The notes under the pieces were generated by a model. It did no database searches and was not told the origin of the DNA. It saw only the letters and a list, made by a program, of their open reading frames with translations. From Chryseobacterium cucumeris (GTDB taxonomy: Bacteria > Bacteroidota > Bacteroidia > Flavobacteriales > Weeksellaceae): a DNA stretch of 64,000 nucleotides. A program made the position numbers and the translations under genes. Each line of letters opens with the position of its first letter. Position 1 is the stretch's first letter. Of this stretch, positions 34,055 to 43,511 are shown in pieces. The DNA lies in the NCBI RefSeq assembly GCF_016775705.1, contig NZ_CP068760.1, positions 1,922,001 through 1,986,000 on the forward strand, in the 5' to 3' direction.

Positions 34055-34822
34055 ATGAAAAAAATATTTTTATATATCCTTGCAGGATCTTTGTGTTTTT
34101 CTGCTTGTAAGAAAGATGATGATGTATCAACCTATGTAGAGCCGGAAGATGTTGCTACGCAAAACACGTATGATGATCAGGCCATTAAGAAGTTCATGGA
34201 TGAGAATTATCTGGATGCACAGGGTAATATAAAAGCTTTCAGTTCTACAGATACTGCGGATGATACTGAAAAGAAGCTGTCTGAACTGAGTCCCATAACA
34301 CTACCTTCGGGAACTATCTACATTATGAGAGACGGAGCTCAGCCACCCGCTGCCTCTGCAAAAACCATTGGAGATACTGATATTATTAAAATCATGGGAA
34401 GAGCATACTCTTACCTGGCAGTTAATTCTGACGGAAACACTTCATTTACATCAAAAACCGCTTTTTTAAATACTATTGATGGAACAGGTGTTCCTGTTAT
34501 TGATCCTACGTATTATTATGTAAAAAAATCAATACTGGAAGCTGGTACAACTGATGCTGCAAAAAAAGCAAAATATTATCAAATCCCTGGGTTCAGAGAA
34601 GCTTTACAGAAGTTCAAAGCATACAATAATCTTTCCAGCGAGGCACCTTACAACCTACAGGGAGTAATCATTGTTCCTTCCAGAGCTGCTTTTGCAAGAA
34701 ACCCTCATTATCCATATTTAAACATGTCTTACAGAAACAGGACTTTTGTATTCAACTTTCAGATTTATGGAAGAGAGGACAGACCTGATAGTGATAAACA
34801 GACAACAGAACAACAACAATAA
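34055..34822 (+). CDS. Lipoprotein with a possible divergent FKBP-like domain
   Basis: The signal peptide ends at a lipobox with Cys18 (GSLCFSAC) followed by KKDDD, a common flavobacterial surface-retention-like start. The C-terminal part (PGFREALQKFK, then VIIVPSRAAFARNPHYPYLNMSYRNRTFVFNFQIY) resembles the last strands of FKBP-type prolyl isomerases. There a PS.LAYG segment and a final hydrophobic strand occur. Active-site aromatics cannot be confirmed. The 255-aa size resembles GldI-type envelope PPIase lipoproteins. It is a single gene with its own promoter element and terminator. Confidence 0.6.
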   Translation: MKKIFLYILAGSLCFSACKKDDDVSTYVEPEDVATQNTYDDQAIKKFMDENYLDAQGNIKAFSSTDTADDTEKKLSELSPITLPSGTIYIMRDGAQPPAASAKTIGDTDIIKIMGRAYSYLAVNSDGNTSFTSKTAFLNTIDGTGVPVIDPTYYYVKKSILEAGTTDAAKKAKYYQIPGFREALQKFKAYNNLSSEAPYNLQGVIIVPSRAAFARNPHYPYLNMSYRNRTFVFNFQIYGREDRPDSDKQTTEQQQ

Positions 34823-34842
34823 AAAATATTCATACAATAAAA

Positions 34843-34870
34843 AAACACCGCATAAATGGCGGTGTTTTTG
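34843..34870. terminator. Bidirectional terminator
   Basis: AACACCGC/GCGGTGTT with a 7-bp loop, T-run on the plus strand and A-run before it. It lies between the convergent lipoprotein and glutamate-synthase-like genes. Confidence 0.8.
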
Positions 34871-34886
34871 TTATATGTAATGTTGA

Positions 34887-36404
34887 TTACGATCTTGCTT
34901 TCTGTTTTACATTTCCTAAAATATCCGGGAAATAAAGATCTGCAAGGTGGTCAAACTCATCTCCTCTCATAAACATGGTGGCGTCTACTTCTTCATAAGA
35001 ACTTCTTCCTGCAGCCGCAATGAGTTCATTGCAGGTGTGAAGTGTATTTTTATGGAAGTGATACACTCTTTCTGCCTTATCTGTTACATCGAGTCCTTTA
35101 ATAAGCATTTTATCCTGTGTAGCAACTCCTGTAGGACAATTGTTGGAGTTACATCTCAGGGCCTGGATACATCCCAAAGAGAACATAAATCCTCTGGCAT
35201 TGTTACACATATCGGCTCCCATGGCAATGGCTCTCAGAATATCAAGACTGGTAAGAACTTTACCACTGGCAATCACTCTTAATTTACTTCTCAGGTTATA
35301 GTTATTAAGCGTTCTGTTCACAAAGATCAAAGCAGGTTCCAACGGCATCCCTACTCCATCTGAAAACTCCGGTGGTGCAGCTCCTGTTCCTCCTTCTGCA
35401 CCATCTATGGTAATGAAATCAGGATAAATTTTCAATACATTCATCTGTACACAGATATCTTCAAATTCTTTGGTATCACCGATACAAAGTTTAAAACCAA
35501 TTGGCTTTCCTCCTGAAAGTTCTCTTAACTGCTGTACAAACCTCAGCAATCCGCCAGCATCAGAAAAAGCGCTATGGGATGGTGGTGAAATAACAGTCAT
35601 TCCCGGTGTGACATGACGAATCGCTGCAATTTCCGGTGTATTTTTTACTCCCGGAAGCACTCCTCCGTGTCCTGGTTTTGCTCCCTGTGATAATTTGATT
35701 TCAATCATTTTAACATTAGGAAGCGTGGAATATTTTGTAAATAATTCAGGGTTGAATTTCCCTTCCTCGTCACGGCATCCGAAATATCCTGTTCCGATCT
35801 GCCAGCAAAGATCTCCTCCTTCCAGGTGATAAGGTGAAATTCCTCCTTCCCCTGTATTATGATAGAAGTTTCCTTTTTTGGCTCCTCTGTTCAGTGAGAT
35901 CTGTGCTCTGTCACTCAAGGCCCCGAAACTCATTGCTGAGATGTTAAATAAAGAAGCATGATAAGGCTGTGTACATTGTTCTCCTCCAACCCATACTCTC
36001 GGAAGTTCTTCTGATGGTGATTTTGCATAAATAGAATGCTTGATCCCTTCATACTTTCTGTGATTTACTTCCAGCTGCGTACCAAAAGCTACCGTATCAC
36101 TTAAATTTTTTGCACGTCTGTATACTGCAGAACGCTGGTTTCTTGGAAATGGTTTCCCATCTGTTTCCCTTTCAATAAAGTATTGTTGCATTTCGGGTGA
36201 AATACTTTCGAAAAAATACCTGAAGTATCCCAATACAGGAAAGTTCCTCAAAATAGCATGTTTCGATTGGTAAGCATTGTAAACACCCAATGCATAAATT
36301 GCGGATAACAGCGTAGGTATCCAATAATGCGCTCTGATCAGTATTGCTACAATCCATGTAGCAGCTACTAATACAATTCCCCAAGATAAAAACTTATCTC
36401 TCAT
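34887..36404 (-). CDS. FMN-binding glutamate synthase family protein, membrane-anchored
   Basis: The 505-aa protein has one or two N-terminal membrane helices (LSWGIVLVAATWIVAILI and WIPTLLSAIYALGVY) followed by the FMN/TIM-barrel domain of GltB. Diagnostic segments are ISAMSFGALSDRAQISLNRGA, NTGEGGISPYH, IEIKLSQGAKPGHGGVLPG, DFITIDGAEGGTGAAP and the 3Fe-4S cluster ligands CNSNNCPTGVATQ. It lacks the glutaminase domain, so it is not a complete glutamate synthase. Its electron partner and substrate are unknown. It is 54 bp downstream of mtaB, on the same strand. Confidence 0.9.
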   Translation of the reverse strand: MRDKFLSWGIVLVAATWIVAILIRAHYWIPTLLSAIYALGVYNAYQSKHAILRNFPVLGYFRYFFESISPEMQQYFIERETDGKPFPRNQRSAVYRRAKNLSDTVAFGTQLEVNHRKYEGIKHSIYAKSPSEELPRVWVGGEQCTQPYHASLFNISAMSFGALSDRAQISLNRGAKKGNFYHNTGEGGISPYHLEGGDLCWQIGTGYFGCRDEEGKFNPELFTKYSTLPNVKMIEIKLSQGAKPGHGGVLPGVKNTPEIAAIRHVTPGMTVISPPSHSAFSDAGGLLRFVQQLRELSGGKPIGFKLCIGDTKEFEDICVQMNVLKIYPDFITIDGAEGGTGAAPPEFSDGVGMPLEPALIFVNRTLNNYNLRSKLRVIASGKVLTSLDILRAIAMGADMCNNARGFMFSLGCIQALRCNSNNCPTGVATQDKMLIKGLDVTDKAERVYHFHKNTLHTCNELIAAAGRSSYEEVDATMFMRGDEFDHLADLYFPDILGNVKQKARS

Positions 36405-36458
36405 GAATGTAGTATTTAAAAGTTTAAAAATAAATTTAGTAGAATTTTTGCAAAGAGC

Positions 36459-37805
36459 CTATGCTTTTGCTAAAAAATTTTGGTAAGAAGATTGCACAGA
36501 AACCGTGCCATCTGACAGGATTTTTTCTAAATTTAGAAATTCAATTTGATTGATGGATGCAGGATCAAAGTCTTTCTGGACTCTCACATAGTTTTCTGTG
36601 AAGCCGAACATTTTCCCGTCTTTATTTTCGTGCTCCCAAAGAACAGGCAGCGTTTTTCCCAATTGGGTCTGATAAAATGCCATTTTCTTCTTTTCAGAAA
36701 GAATTCTCAGCATTTTATTACGTTTTTTTCTTTCTGCTACGGGAACTACTCCGTCCATAGCTGCAGCTTCCGTATTTTCTCTTTCAGAATAGGTAAATAC
36801 GTGAAGGTAAGTGATAGGAAGTTCATTAAGGAAATTATAGGTTTCCATAAATCTTTCTTCTGTTTCTCCCGGGAATCCTACAATAACATCTACTCCGATA
36901 GCCGCATCAGGCATTACCTCGCGGATCTTGTTCACTCTGTCATTATACAGTTTGGTCAGGTAACGACGTTTCATCCTTTTCAAAAGATCATCGCTTCCGG
37001 ATTGTAACGGGATGTGAAAATGCGGAACAAAGCTTTTGCTTTTAGAAACCAGTTCAATACTTTCATCTTTCAAAAGATTGGGTTCAATAGAAGAGATACG
37101 GATTCTTTCTATTCCTTCTACCTTATCCAGTTCTGAAATAAGATCAAGGAAAGTATGCTCGTGTTTTTTATTTCCAAATTCTCCTTTACCATAATCACCG
37201 ATATTCACCCCTGTAAGAACAATTTCTTTGATATCTTTCGCAGCGATCTCCGTGGCATTTCTAAGAACATTTTCGATGGTATCAGAACGTGAAATTCCTC
37301 TTGCTAACGGAATGGTACAGTAGGTACATTTATAATCACAGCCGTCTTGTACTTTCAGGAAAGCTCTGGTTCTGTCCCCAATAGAATAACTTCCGATAAA
37401 GAAATCGGTTTCTTCAATTTCACATGAATGCACTACGCCTTCATTCTCAGATTTCTCCAAATCATCAAGGTAGCTCAGAATATTGAATTTTTCTTTTGCT
37501 CCTAAAACCAGGTCCACTCCTTCAATCTGTGAAATTTCTTCAGGTTTTAGCTGTGCATAGCATCCTACAATAACGACCAGTCCTTCCGGATTGGCTTTCA
37601 TTGCTCTTTTCACGTGAAGTTTACATTCACGGTCAGCATTTTCTGTCACGGAACATGTATTGATAACATACACATTCGCTTTTTCATCAAAGCTTACCTT
37701 ATCATAACCTGCATCTGTTAATTGACGGGCAATAGTAGATGTTTCTGCAAAGTTTAATTTGCAGCCCAGTGTATGAAACGCGGCAGTTCTGTGAAAAGTA
37801 GACAT
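36459..37805 (-). CDS. mtaB: tRNA t6A37 methylthiotransferase MtaB
   Basis: MtaB converts t6A37 to ms2t6A37 in tRNA. It is a radical-SAM enzyme with two 4Fe-4S clusters. The UPF0004 domain cysteines are Cys15, Cys51 and Cys82, and the radical-SAM CxxxCxxC is Cys156/Cys160/Cys163 (CDYKCTYC). The HTLGCKLN start and IPLQSGSDDLLKRMKR are typical of MtaB (TIGR01579) rather than MiaB. Length 448 aa, with a C-terminal TRAM-like segment. The substrate modification is made by TsaD (2710-3726). Confidence 0.94.
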   Translation of the reverse strand: MSTFHRTAAFHTLGCKLNFAETSTIARQLTDAGYDKVSFDEKANVYVINTCSVTENADRECKLHVKRAMKANPEGLVVIVGCYAQLKPEEISQIEGVDLVLGAKEKFNILSYLDDLEKSENEGVVHSCEIEETDFFIGSYSIGDRTRAFLKVQDGCDYKCTYCTIPLARGISRSDTIENVLRNATEIAAKDIKEIVLTGVNIGDYGKGEFGNKKHEHTFLDLISELDKVEGIERIRISSIEPNLLKDESIELVSKSKSFVPHFHIPLQSGSDDLLKRMKRRYLTKLYNDRVNKIREVMPDAAIGVDVIVGFPGETEERFMETYNFLNELPITYLHVFTYSERENTEAAAMDGVVPVAERKKRNKMLRILSEKKKMAFYQTQLGKTLPVLWEHENKDGKMFGFTENYVRVQKDFDPASINQIEFLNLEKILSDGTVSVQSSYQNFLAKA

Positions 37806-37871
37806 TTGTTACTCCTGAATTTTATGGGTGCAAAGATAGTAATTTTAATAAGAACTCAAGATTGATTCAAT

Positions 37872-38462
37872 CTATTGTTTATATTCATCTCTTACATCGG
37901 GGCTGTTTTGAAAGCAGACGGGCGACGAATTGGAAGCTGTATCCTGACCTGAAAATTTGGTTTTCATTTCTGTATTAAATTCCTGAGATCGGTTTCTGGC
38001 AATTGAAAGTGTACTCCAGTCTTCATTTTTTATCATTTTAGCAATATAAACAATCTGTCCGATGTGGTAAGGATAGTGAGCCAATTGACGAAGAACGGCA
38101 TCAATAACAGGATGTGCTTCTCCTCTGATGTACGTTGTGGAATAGAGATTCTCCTCGTTTATTTTATCAAGAGCATCAAAAAAGCATTCCCAACCCTGTT
38201 CCCAAAAATCAAGAACCTGTTGTTTAGTAGTAAATGTATTGACAAATTCTCCGTCACGGTTACGCCAGGATTTCTCACCATCTTCGGTAAGGAAATTAGT
38301 CCATCGTGAAAGCATATTTCCTGCAAGATGTTTCACAATCACAGCAATAGAATTACTTTCTTCATTATACTGCCAGAACATCTGGTCATCTGTTAACTGT
38401 TCAAAGGTTTTATCACCAAGAGATTTATAGTATTCAAAACGTTTTACAAACAGGTCTTTCAT
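37872..38462 (-). CDS. DUF1572 (DinB-like) protein
   Basis: The frame is open from 38516, but that extension would start inside the next terminator. I use the ATG at 38462, giving 196 aa. The sequence KDLFVKRFEYYKSLGDKTFEQLTDDQMFW and SIAVIVKHLAGNMLSRWTNFLTEDGEKSWRNRD is characteristic of DUF1572, a DinB-type four-helix bundle. His residues in KHLAGN and ALRQLAHYPYHIGQIVYI could bind a metal. DinB-fold proteins include thiol-S-transferases and damage-induced proteins; no specific activity can be assigned. Confidence 0.82.
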   Translation of the reverse strand: MKDLFVKRFEYYKSLGDKTFEQLTDDQMFWQYNEESNSIAVIVKHLAGNMLSRWTNFLTEDGEKSWRNRDGEFVNTFTTKQQVLDFWEQGWECFFDALDKINEENLYSTTYIRGEAHPVIDAVLRQLAHYPYHIGQIVYIAKMIKNEDWSTLSIARNRSQEFNTEMKTKFSGQDTASNSSPVCFQNSPDVRDEYKQ

Positions 38463-38505
38463 TCTTTCTATTTTATTTCCTAATTTAATAATTTTTAAAA
38501 CTAAA

Positions 38506-38530
38506 AACCACCTCAATTGAAGTGGTTTTT
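38506..38530 (-). terminator. Terminator of the T9SS type B gene
   Basis: AACCAC/GTGGTT with inner TCAA/TTGA pairing and one mismatch, followed on the minus strand by a T-run. It lies between the two minus-strand genes and decides the DUF1572 start. Confidence 0.7.
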
Positions 38531-38546
38531 TCTATCTGTTTTATTA

Positions 38547-40649
38547 TTATTCTCTGTTTTTCACCAGAACCCAGCCTGTATATTTAATGGCCGTATTCTT
38601 TTTATCATTTTCATTCCATGTGATAGAATACCAGTATGTCCCTGTAGGTACTCTTCTTCCACCCTGGGTTCCATCCCATTTGTAGCCGTTGGATCGGTCT
38701 GCCTGGAAAATTTTATTTCCATAACGATCGAAAACATTCATGATCAGATTTTGTTTGTTGGCAAGGGCTGAATAGTCGATCACATCATTTATTCCATCTG
38801 CATTAGGGGTTATCACATTAATCAAATTAGGTACAACGATTCCAATTTCTATCGGATCACAATCATAGGCATCTTTTACATATACTTTATGATCTCCTCT
38901 GGAAAGGTTATTGAAAACATTGGAATCCTGCCAGATGATATTATCTATTGAATATTTATAAGCCGGAGTTCCACCTATTACGGATACTGTGATTGTATTG
39001 TTCGAAATATCAATCCCGGAAACAACCGGCTGCTCGGAAGGAAGCACTTTTACCGTTTGTGTCGTCACACATTCTCCTGTTTTAAGTTTTACCCAATATA
39101 CTCCTATTCCTGCTTTAATGCTTTGCGTAGTAGCTCCTGTACTCCACTCGTAGCTTTTAAATCCGGGTCCTGCATCCAGCGTAGTCTGGTCTTCTGCACA
39201 AATTGTCACATCTTTGAGCTTATCAGAATATACAGGCGGAATAACGATTAAAGTAACTTTAGCCACATTATAACAACCCTGAGCATTAGAAACTCTTATA
39301 TACACAAAGCCATTAGGTGCAATGTAGTTATTGGGATTCAGGATTTCATTGGTCTGGTTAACAGCATCTGTCAATGAAGGATAATATTTTTTTGTCGGAT
39401 TAGTTTGACCAGTTACTGAAGCATTGACAAGATTGAAAGAAGCGGTGGCTGGACTGGATTCGATGAAGCATGATCTCAAAGTCGTTTCATTTACGACTAC
39501 AACGGGATAAAATTTCAACGTAATCTGTGCCACTGCAGTACAGCCAAATTCTGATATTACCTTTACGTAAATAACTCCTTCTGCAGAGACAAATGCCATT
39601 GGGTTGGTAATCTCATTGGTTCCGGCATTGAGATCCGCCATTGTAGGATAATATTTCTTAGTAACATTAGGGTTTGCAATAACATCTGCTGTGGTTAAAT
39701 CAAATAAAGCTGTCCCTGCATTATTATTGTTACACTGGGTCAAAGTTGCGTTTGTTGCTGTGATAGAACCATTTTTAAATTTAAATGTTCCAACCTGCTT
39801 ACATTTGTTGAGCGGATTAGATGCATTGGCCGGATCGGTATAATTGATACTGTAATAATAGACCGTTGTTGTATTGACTGTAATAGGAACTGTAATATGG
39901 TTATTCCCCGTTAAGGCATCATTCTGGCTCAGATGATAACTTACCCCAAAGTTTTGATTTCCATTAAGAATTCCTGAGGATAATGTAGAAAAATCAAATA
40001 AAGCTGTTGCAGAACATATGACAACTTCTCTTGGGTCAGCAGGATTGGCAGCCGGAATTCCGGGAGGATTAAATGGCTGGGTCTGAATAGCCGGATCAGT
40101 AAATGGTGAAGCCAGTGTTGCAGTTCCTCCCCACGTTAAAGAAAACGGTGCTGTAGTGGAACTGGTACTGCTCACCCAGTTGTCAATAAACAAGTAATAG
40201 GTTTGCCCTGGTAAAACATCAAGATATCTGCAATAAGGAGTCAGAGAGCCTCCTGCAGCGCTTAAAAGTGTGCTTGTCATATTCAATCCTGTAGCAGGAC
40301 CTGGTCCGATAACTGTTGCAGCATTACAACGGATTGGTGATCCTAAACTTCCACAGGTTACATTAGGACCAAAAATCGCCCAGTCATAATCGGCATCCGG
40401 ATTATTCGGGACAAGGTCGAAGGTAAGTGTACCTCCTGTAGCGATTGTAATTTTATACCAGATTGAGTTGTGTTCTCCCGTAAAATCTATACAGCTCCCG
40501 GAATTGACCAGTTCCTTTATGTTGCCATATCCGGTAGGACTATACGTGATATTTGAATTTCCGCAAACGGAAAGTGCAGTAGCACAGTCAGCCTGGGCAT
40601 AGAAAGTATGAGAGAGACAAAGAAGTATGAAAAGTAAAAGTTTCCTCAT
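38547..40649 (-). CDS. Secreted multidomain protein with T9SS type B sorting domain
   Basis: A Sec signal (MRKLLLFILLCLSHTFYAQ) is followed by a jelly-roll-like N-terminal region. Then come two tandem ~90-residue repeats, each containing (T)KKYYP and a YVKV/YIRV segment near residues 290-470. An Ig/PKD-like part with SYEWSTGATTQSIKAG and a SprB-type segment follow. The C-terminal ~85 residues form the type B CTD (VITPNADGINDVIDY...FDRYGNKIFQADR...YKWDGTQGG...PTGTYWYSI). Such proteins cross the outer membrane through the T9SS whose core is encoded at 22.2-27 kb. Length 700 aa; probably a cell-surface or adhesion protein. Confidence 0.93.
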   Translation of the reverse strand: MRKLLLFILLCLSHTFYAQADCATALSVCGNSNITYSPTGYGNIKELVNSGSCIDFTGEHNSIWYKITIATGGTLTFDLVPNNPDADYDWAIFGPNVTCGSLGSPIRCNAATVIGPGPATGLNMTSTLLSAAGGSLTPYCRYLDVLPGQTYYLFIDNWVSSTSSTTAPFSLTWGGTATLASPFTDPAIQTQPFNPPGIPAANPADPREVVICSATALFDFSTLSSGILNGNQNFGVSYHLSQNDALTGNNHITVPITVNTTTVYYYSINYTDPANASNPLNKCKQVGTFKFKNGSITATNATLTQCNNNNAGTALFDLTTADVIANPNVTKKYYPTMADLNAGTNEITNPMAFVSAEGVIYVKVISEFGCTAVAQITLKFYPVVVVNETTLRSCFIESSPATASFNLVNASVTGQTNPTKKYYPSLTDAVNQTNEILNPNNYIAPNGFVYIRVSNAQGCYNVAKVTLIVIPPVYSDKLKDVTICAEDQTTLDAGPGFKSYEWSTGATTQSIKAGIGVYWVKLKTGECVTTQTVKVLPSEQPVVSGIDISNNTITVSVIGGTPAYKYSIDNIIWQDSNVFNNLSRGDHKVYVKDAYDCDPIEIGIVVPNLINVITPNADGINDVIDYSALANKQNLIMNVFDRYGNKIFQADRSNGYKWDGTQGGRRVPTGTYWYSITWNENDKKNTAIKYTGWVLVKNRE

Positions 40650-40842
40650 AGATTTAATGTTTTTATGGTTATATCAGTTACACATTGCATTGATAATCAA
40701 CACACATCAAATATAACCTTATTTTAATTAAAAACAATAAAATCTAAACAATTTTAAACTATTACAAATTAAAACATAGAATAATTTAAAATAATCTACA
40801 TTATATCAAATTATACAGCAAATAATCAAATACACATCCTAT

Positions 40843-41640
40843 TTATTTTATACTTGTAATATTTCCACAAAGATTTTCCAGGTGAAATATTTTATGGAAA
40901 GGGCTTTTTACTTCTTTCAAATGTTCCTTATCCTGAATGAAGGTATATCTTGAGGCAATAGAATTCATATCGGAAACAATCACCAGCCAGCATTCATCTA
41001 CTGACGTATCATAATAAGGGAATTTTTCGTTCTTCTTTTCAATAAGTTCCAGAATCTTTTCGGAGCACAGTTCATCAAACAGATTCATGCTGTACTCATG
41101 GGTTATGAATACATTTCTGCGATGGAAAGATTTTCTCAGACTTTTTACACAGCCTACAGCCTTATTTTTTTTAATGCTTTTATAAATACTGATAACGTTT
41201 TCCTGTTGTATTTCCAGATTATCAAATTTGGTTGCCGGGTGGAATTCTAAAAAATAAACACCACGATATTTCGTAGTGTCTTCCTGTTCTAATAATATTT
41301 CTGCCTGACGGAACATCTTGTTTAAAGTGCTTTCCACTTTTTTCATTTCCAGATGGTTGATTACTTCGGTCAGTTCTATTCCGATTTTTTTGTCGTTCAG
41401 TTTGGCGATAAAGTCCGGACTCTCGCAGGTAAGGTTTTCAAATTTCACTTCGGGAAAATGATGCATAAAAGAGTTGAGAAGAAGAATCTCGGATTTCTTT
41501 CTGTATTTTTCACGGTCGTGCAGCGGAGATTCGTCTATGGTACGGTGATACTTCTCTATGGGCTTTTTTTTCAAATGCCTGTTCAGGTAATATAAACTCA
41601 GATTCTTGATCAGATCTTCATCAGAAAATGTCTTTTTCAT
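40843..41640 (-). CDS. Hypothetical protein, possible PD-(D/E)xK-like nuclease
   Basis: I do not recognise a named family. The 265-aa protein is cytosolic and Lys/Glu-rich. Residues 74-92 (SPDFIAKLNDKKIGIELTE) resemble the core of PD-(D/E)xK nucleases: Asp76 after Pro, then a beta strand with Glu89-x-Thr91. In that core the usual Lys is Thr here. An N-terminal helical region with many basic residues precedes it, and a second half with NVFITHEYSMNLFDELC and ECWLVIVSDM follows. It stands alone, with no methylase or partner gene next to it. Confidence 0.65.
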   Translation of the reverse strand: MKKTFSDEDLIKNLSLYYLNRHLKKKPIEKYHRTIDESPLHDREKYRKKSEILLLNSFMHHFPEVKFENLTCESPDFIAKLNDKKIGIELTEVINHLEMKKVESTLNKMFRQAEILLEQEDTTKYRGVYFLEFHPATKFDNLEIQQENVISIYKSIKKNKAVGCVKSLRKSFHRRNVFITHEYSMNLFDELCSEKILELIEKKNEKFPYYDTSVDECWLVIVSDMNSIASRYTFIQDKEHLKEVKSPFHKIFHLENLCGNITSIK

Positions 41641-41811
41641 GTGTGATTTTTTTATTTAAATTAAAGAACACATGCAGCCATTGGCTTTCATCATTAAAAG
41701 TTTTTGATAATCAAAAATTTACACTCTTAAAGATAAGTAAAAAAACAATTCAACACTTAGTTTTTAATTAATTTATCGATTAATTAATGTAAAGTTTATT
41801 TTCATAATTAA

Positions 41812-41819
41812 TACCTTTG
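41812..41819 (+). promoter_or_regulatory. -7 element (TACCTTTG) for the phosphorylase-like gene
   Basis: Exact TANNTTTG, 26 bp before the ATG at 41845. No clear TTG at -33. Confidence 0.45.
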
Positions 41820-41844
41820 CCTTTTTAAACACAAACCCACATTT

Positions 41845-43509
41845 ATGGATTTCAGGAATTTCAGAATACCTTACACGATTAATCCTCAATATTCAAAAAA
41901 AGCCGTTTATTTCTCAATGGAATTTGCTCTTGAGCAGGTACTTAAAATATATTCGGGAGGACTTGGCTTTCTGGCAGGCTCTCATATGAGAAGTGCCTAT
42001 AACCTTAAGCAGGATCTTATTGGAATCGGTATCCTATGGAAATTTGGTTATTATGACCAGGCAAGAAACCACGATCAGACTTTACAACCTGTATGGACGA
42101 GAAAAATGTACAGTTTTCTTGAGGACACAGGAATAAAATTTCAAATCGAAATCCACAGTGCTCCGGTTTGGGTAAAAGTATGGTATCTTGATCCTGAAAT
42201 CTTCAATACGGCACCCATGTTTTTCCTTTCTACAGATGTTCCGGAAAATGATCACGTTTCAAAAACAATCTGTCACAAGCTGTATGATGCGAATGAATCT
42301 ACAAAACTTGCTCAATATATTTTATTGGGAAAAGGAGGAGCCAAGCTATTGGATGAAATGAACATTGAGAGAGAAGTTTACCATCTTAACGAAGCCCATG
42401 GGCTTCCGGCAGCTTTTTATCTCCTGAGAAAATATAACGGAGATCTGAATAAAGTTAAAGAAAAACTGGTTTTCACCACTCACACTCCTGAAGAAGCTGG
42501 TAATGAAAAGCACAGCTTCAGATTATGTTATGACATGTCCTATTTTTCAGGATACAGCATGGAAGAAGTGAAAAAGATTGAAGGATCTGATGATGACCGT
42601 TTCAATCATTCTCTTTGTGCATTGAGAATGGCAAGAATGGCCAATGGAGTTTCCCAGCTTCATGGGGTTGTTTCCAGAGCCATGTGGAATAAATATCCGG
42701 GAATCTGTGAAATCACATCTATCACCAATGCTCAGGAATTTAAATACTGGTCTGATAAACCTTTATACAATGCAAAAGATGAAAACGACGCAACTGTTTT
42801 TGATTTCCGTAAGAAATATCTGAAGAAAAAACTGTTCAGCATTGTTGCAGATCAGACAGGAAATTTATTTAACCCTAATGTCTTTACCATGGTCTGGGCA
42901 AGAAGATTTGCCGGCTACAAAAGAGCAGAACTTCTTCTCCATGACAAAGAAAGATTCTACAGACTTCTGAACAATCCAAAATATCCGGTACAGATTATCT
43001 GGGCAGGAAAACCTTACCCAATGGACTACTCTGCTATTTCTACATTCAATACCCTGGTAGAAGAAAGTAAAAATCATAAAAATATGGCTGTTCTTACGGG
43101 TTATGAGCTTTCTTTAAGCAAGTCTTTAAAACAGGGCTCTGATGTATGGCTTAATAACCCAAGGGTTCCAAGGGAAGCTTCAGGAACTTCCGGTATGACG
43201 GCTGCCATGAACGGATCTGTCAATTTATCTACAGATGACGGCTGGATCCCGGAATTTGCAAAACATGGAGACAACTCTTTCGTAGTTCCCAAAGCAGATT
43301 ATCTGAATATGAGTATTTACGAACAGGATAATTATGATTTAAATAAGTTGTATGAAATTCTTGAAAATGAAATTCTTCCCACCTATTACGACCGCCCTGA
43401 TGAATGGAGAAAAATCCAGCACAATGCAATGGATGATGTGAAAGATCATTTCAACAGTGACAGAATGGCGGATGAATACTACAGAATCCTCTATAATAAT
43501 CAAAAATAG
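41845..43509 (+). CDS. Alpha-glucan phosphorylase family protein (PLP lysine replaced by Thr)
   Basis: The fold and motifs are those of the short GT35 alpha-glucan phosphorylases: YFSMEFALEQVLKIYSGGLGFLAGS, HLNEAHGLPAAFYLL, VFTTHTPEEAGNEKHSF, LHGVVSRAMW, WARRFAGYKRAEL and WAGKPYPMD. The PLP-binding lysine motif, normally SGTSGMKAAMNG, reads SGTSGMTAAMNG: codon 452 (43198-43200) is ACG (Thr). Without this lysine normal Schiff-base cofactor binding is not expected, so it may be a pseudophosphorylase or use another chemistry. Length 554 aa, no signal peptide. It converges on the FGE gene with only 2 bp between stops. Confidence 0.88.
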   Translation: MDFRNFRIPYTINPQYSKKAVYFSMEFALEQVLKIYSGGLGFLAGSHMRSAYNLKQDLIGIGILWKFGYYDQARNHDQTLQPVWTRKMYSFLEDTGIKFQIEIHSAPVWVKVWYLDPEIFNTAPMFFLSTDVPENDHVSKTICHKLYDANESTKLAQYILLGKGGAKLLDEMNIEREVYHLNEAHGLPAAFYLLRKYNGDLNKVKEKLVFTTHTPEEAGNEKHSFRLCYDMSYFSGYSMEEVKKIEGSDDDRFNHSLCALRMARMANGVSQLHGVVSRAMWNKYPGICEITSITNAQEFKYWSDKPLYNAKDENDATVFDFRKKYLKKKLFSIVADQTGNLFNPNVFTMVWARRFAGYKRAELLLHDKERFYRLLNNPKYPVQIIWAGKPYPMDYSAISTFNTLVEESKNHKNMAVLTGYELSLSKSLKQGSDVWLNNPRVPREASGTSGMTAAMNGSVNLSTDDGWIPEFAKHGDNSFVVPKADYLNMSIYEQDNYDLNKLYEILENEILPTYYDRPDEWRKIQHNAMDDVKDHFNSDRMADEYYRILYNNQK

Positions 43510-43511
43510 AA

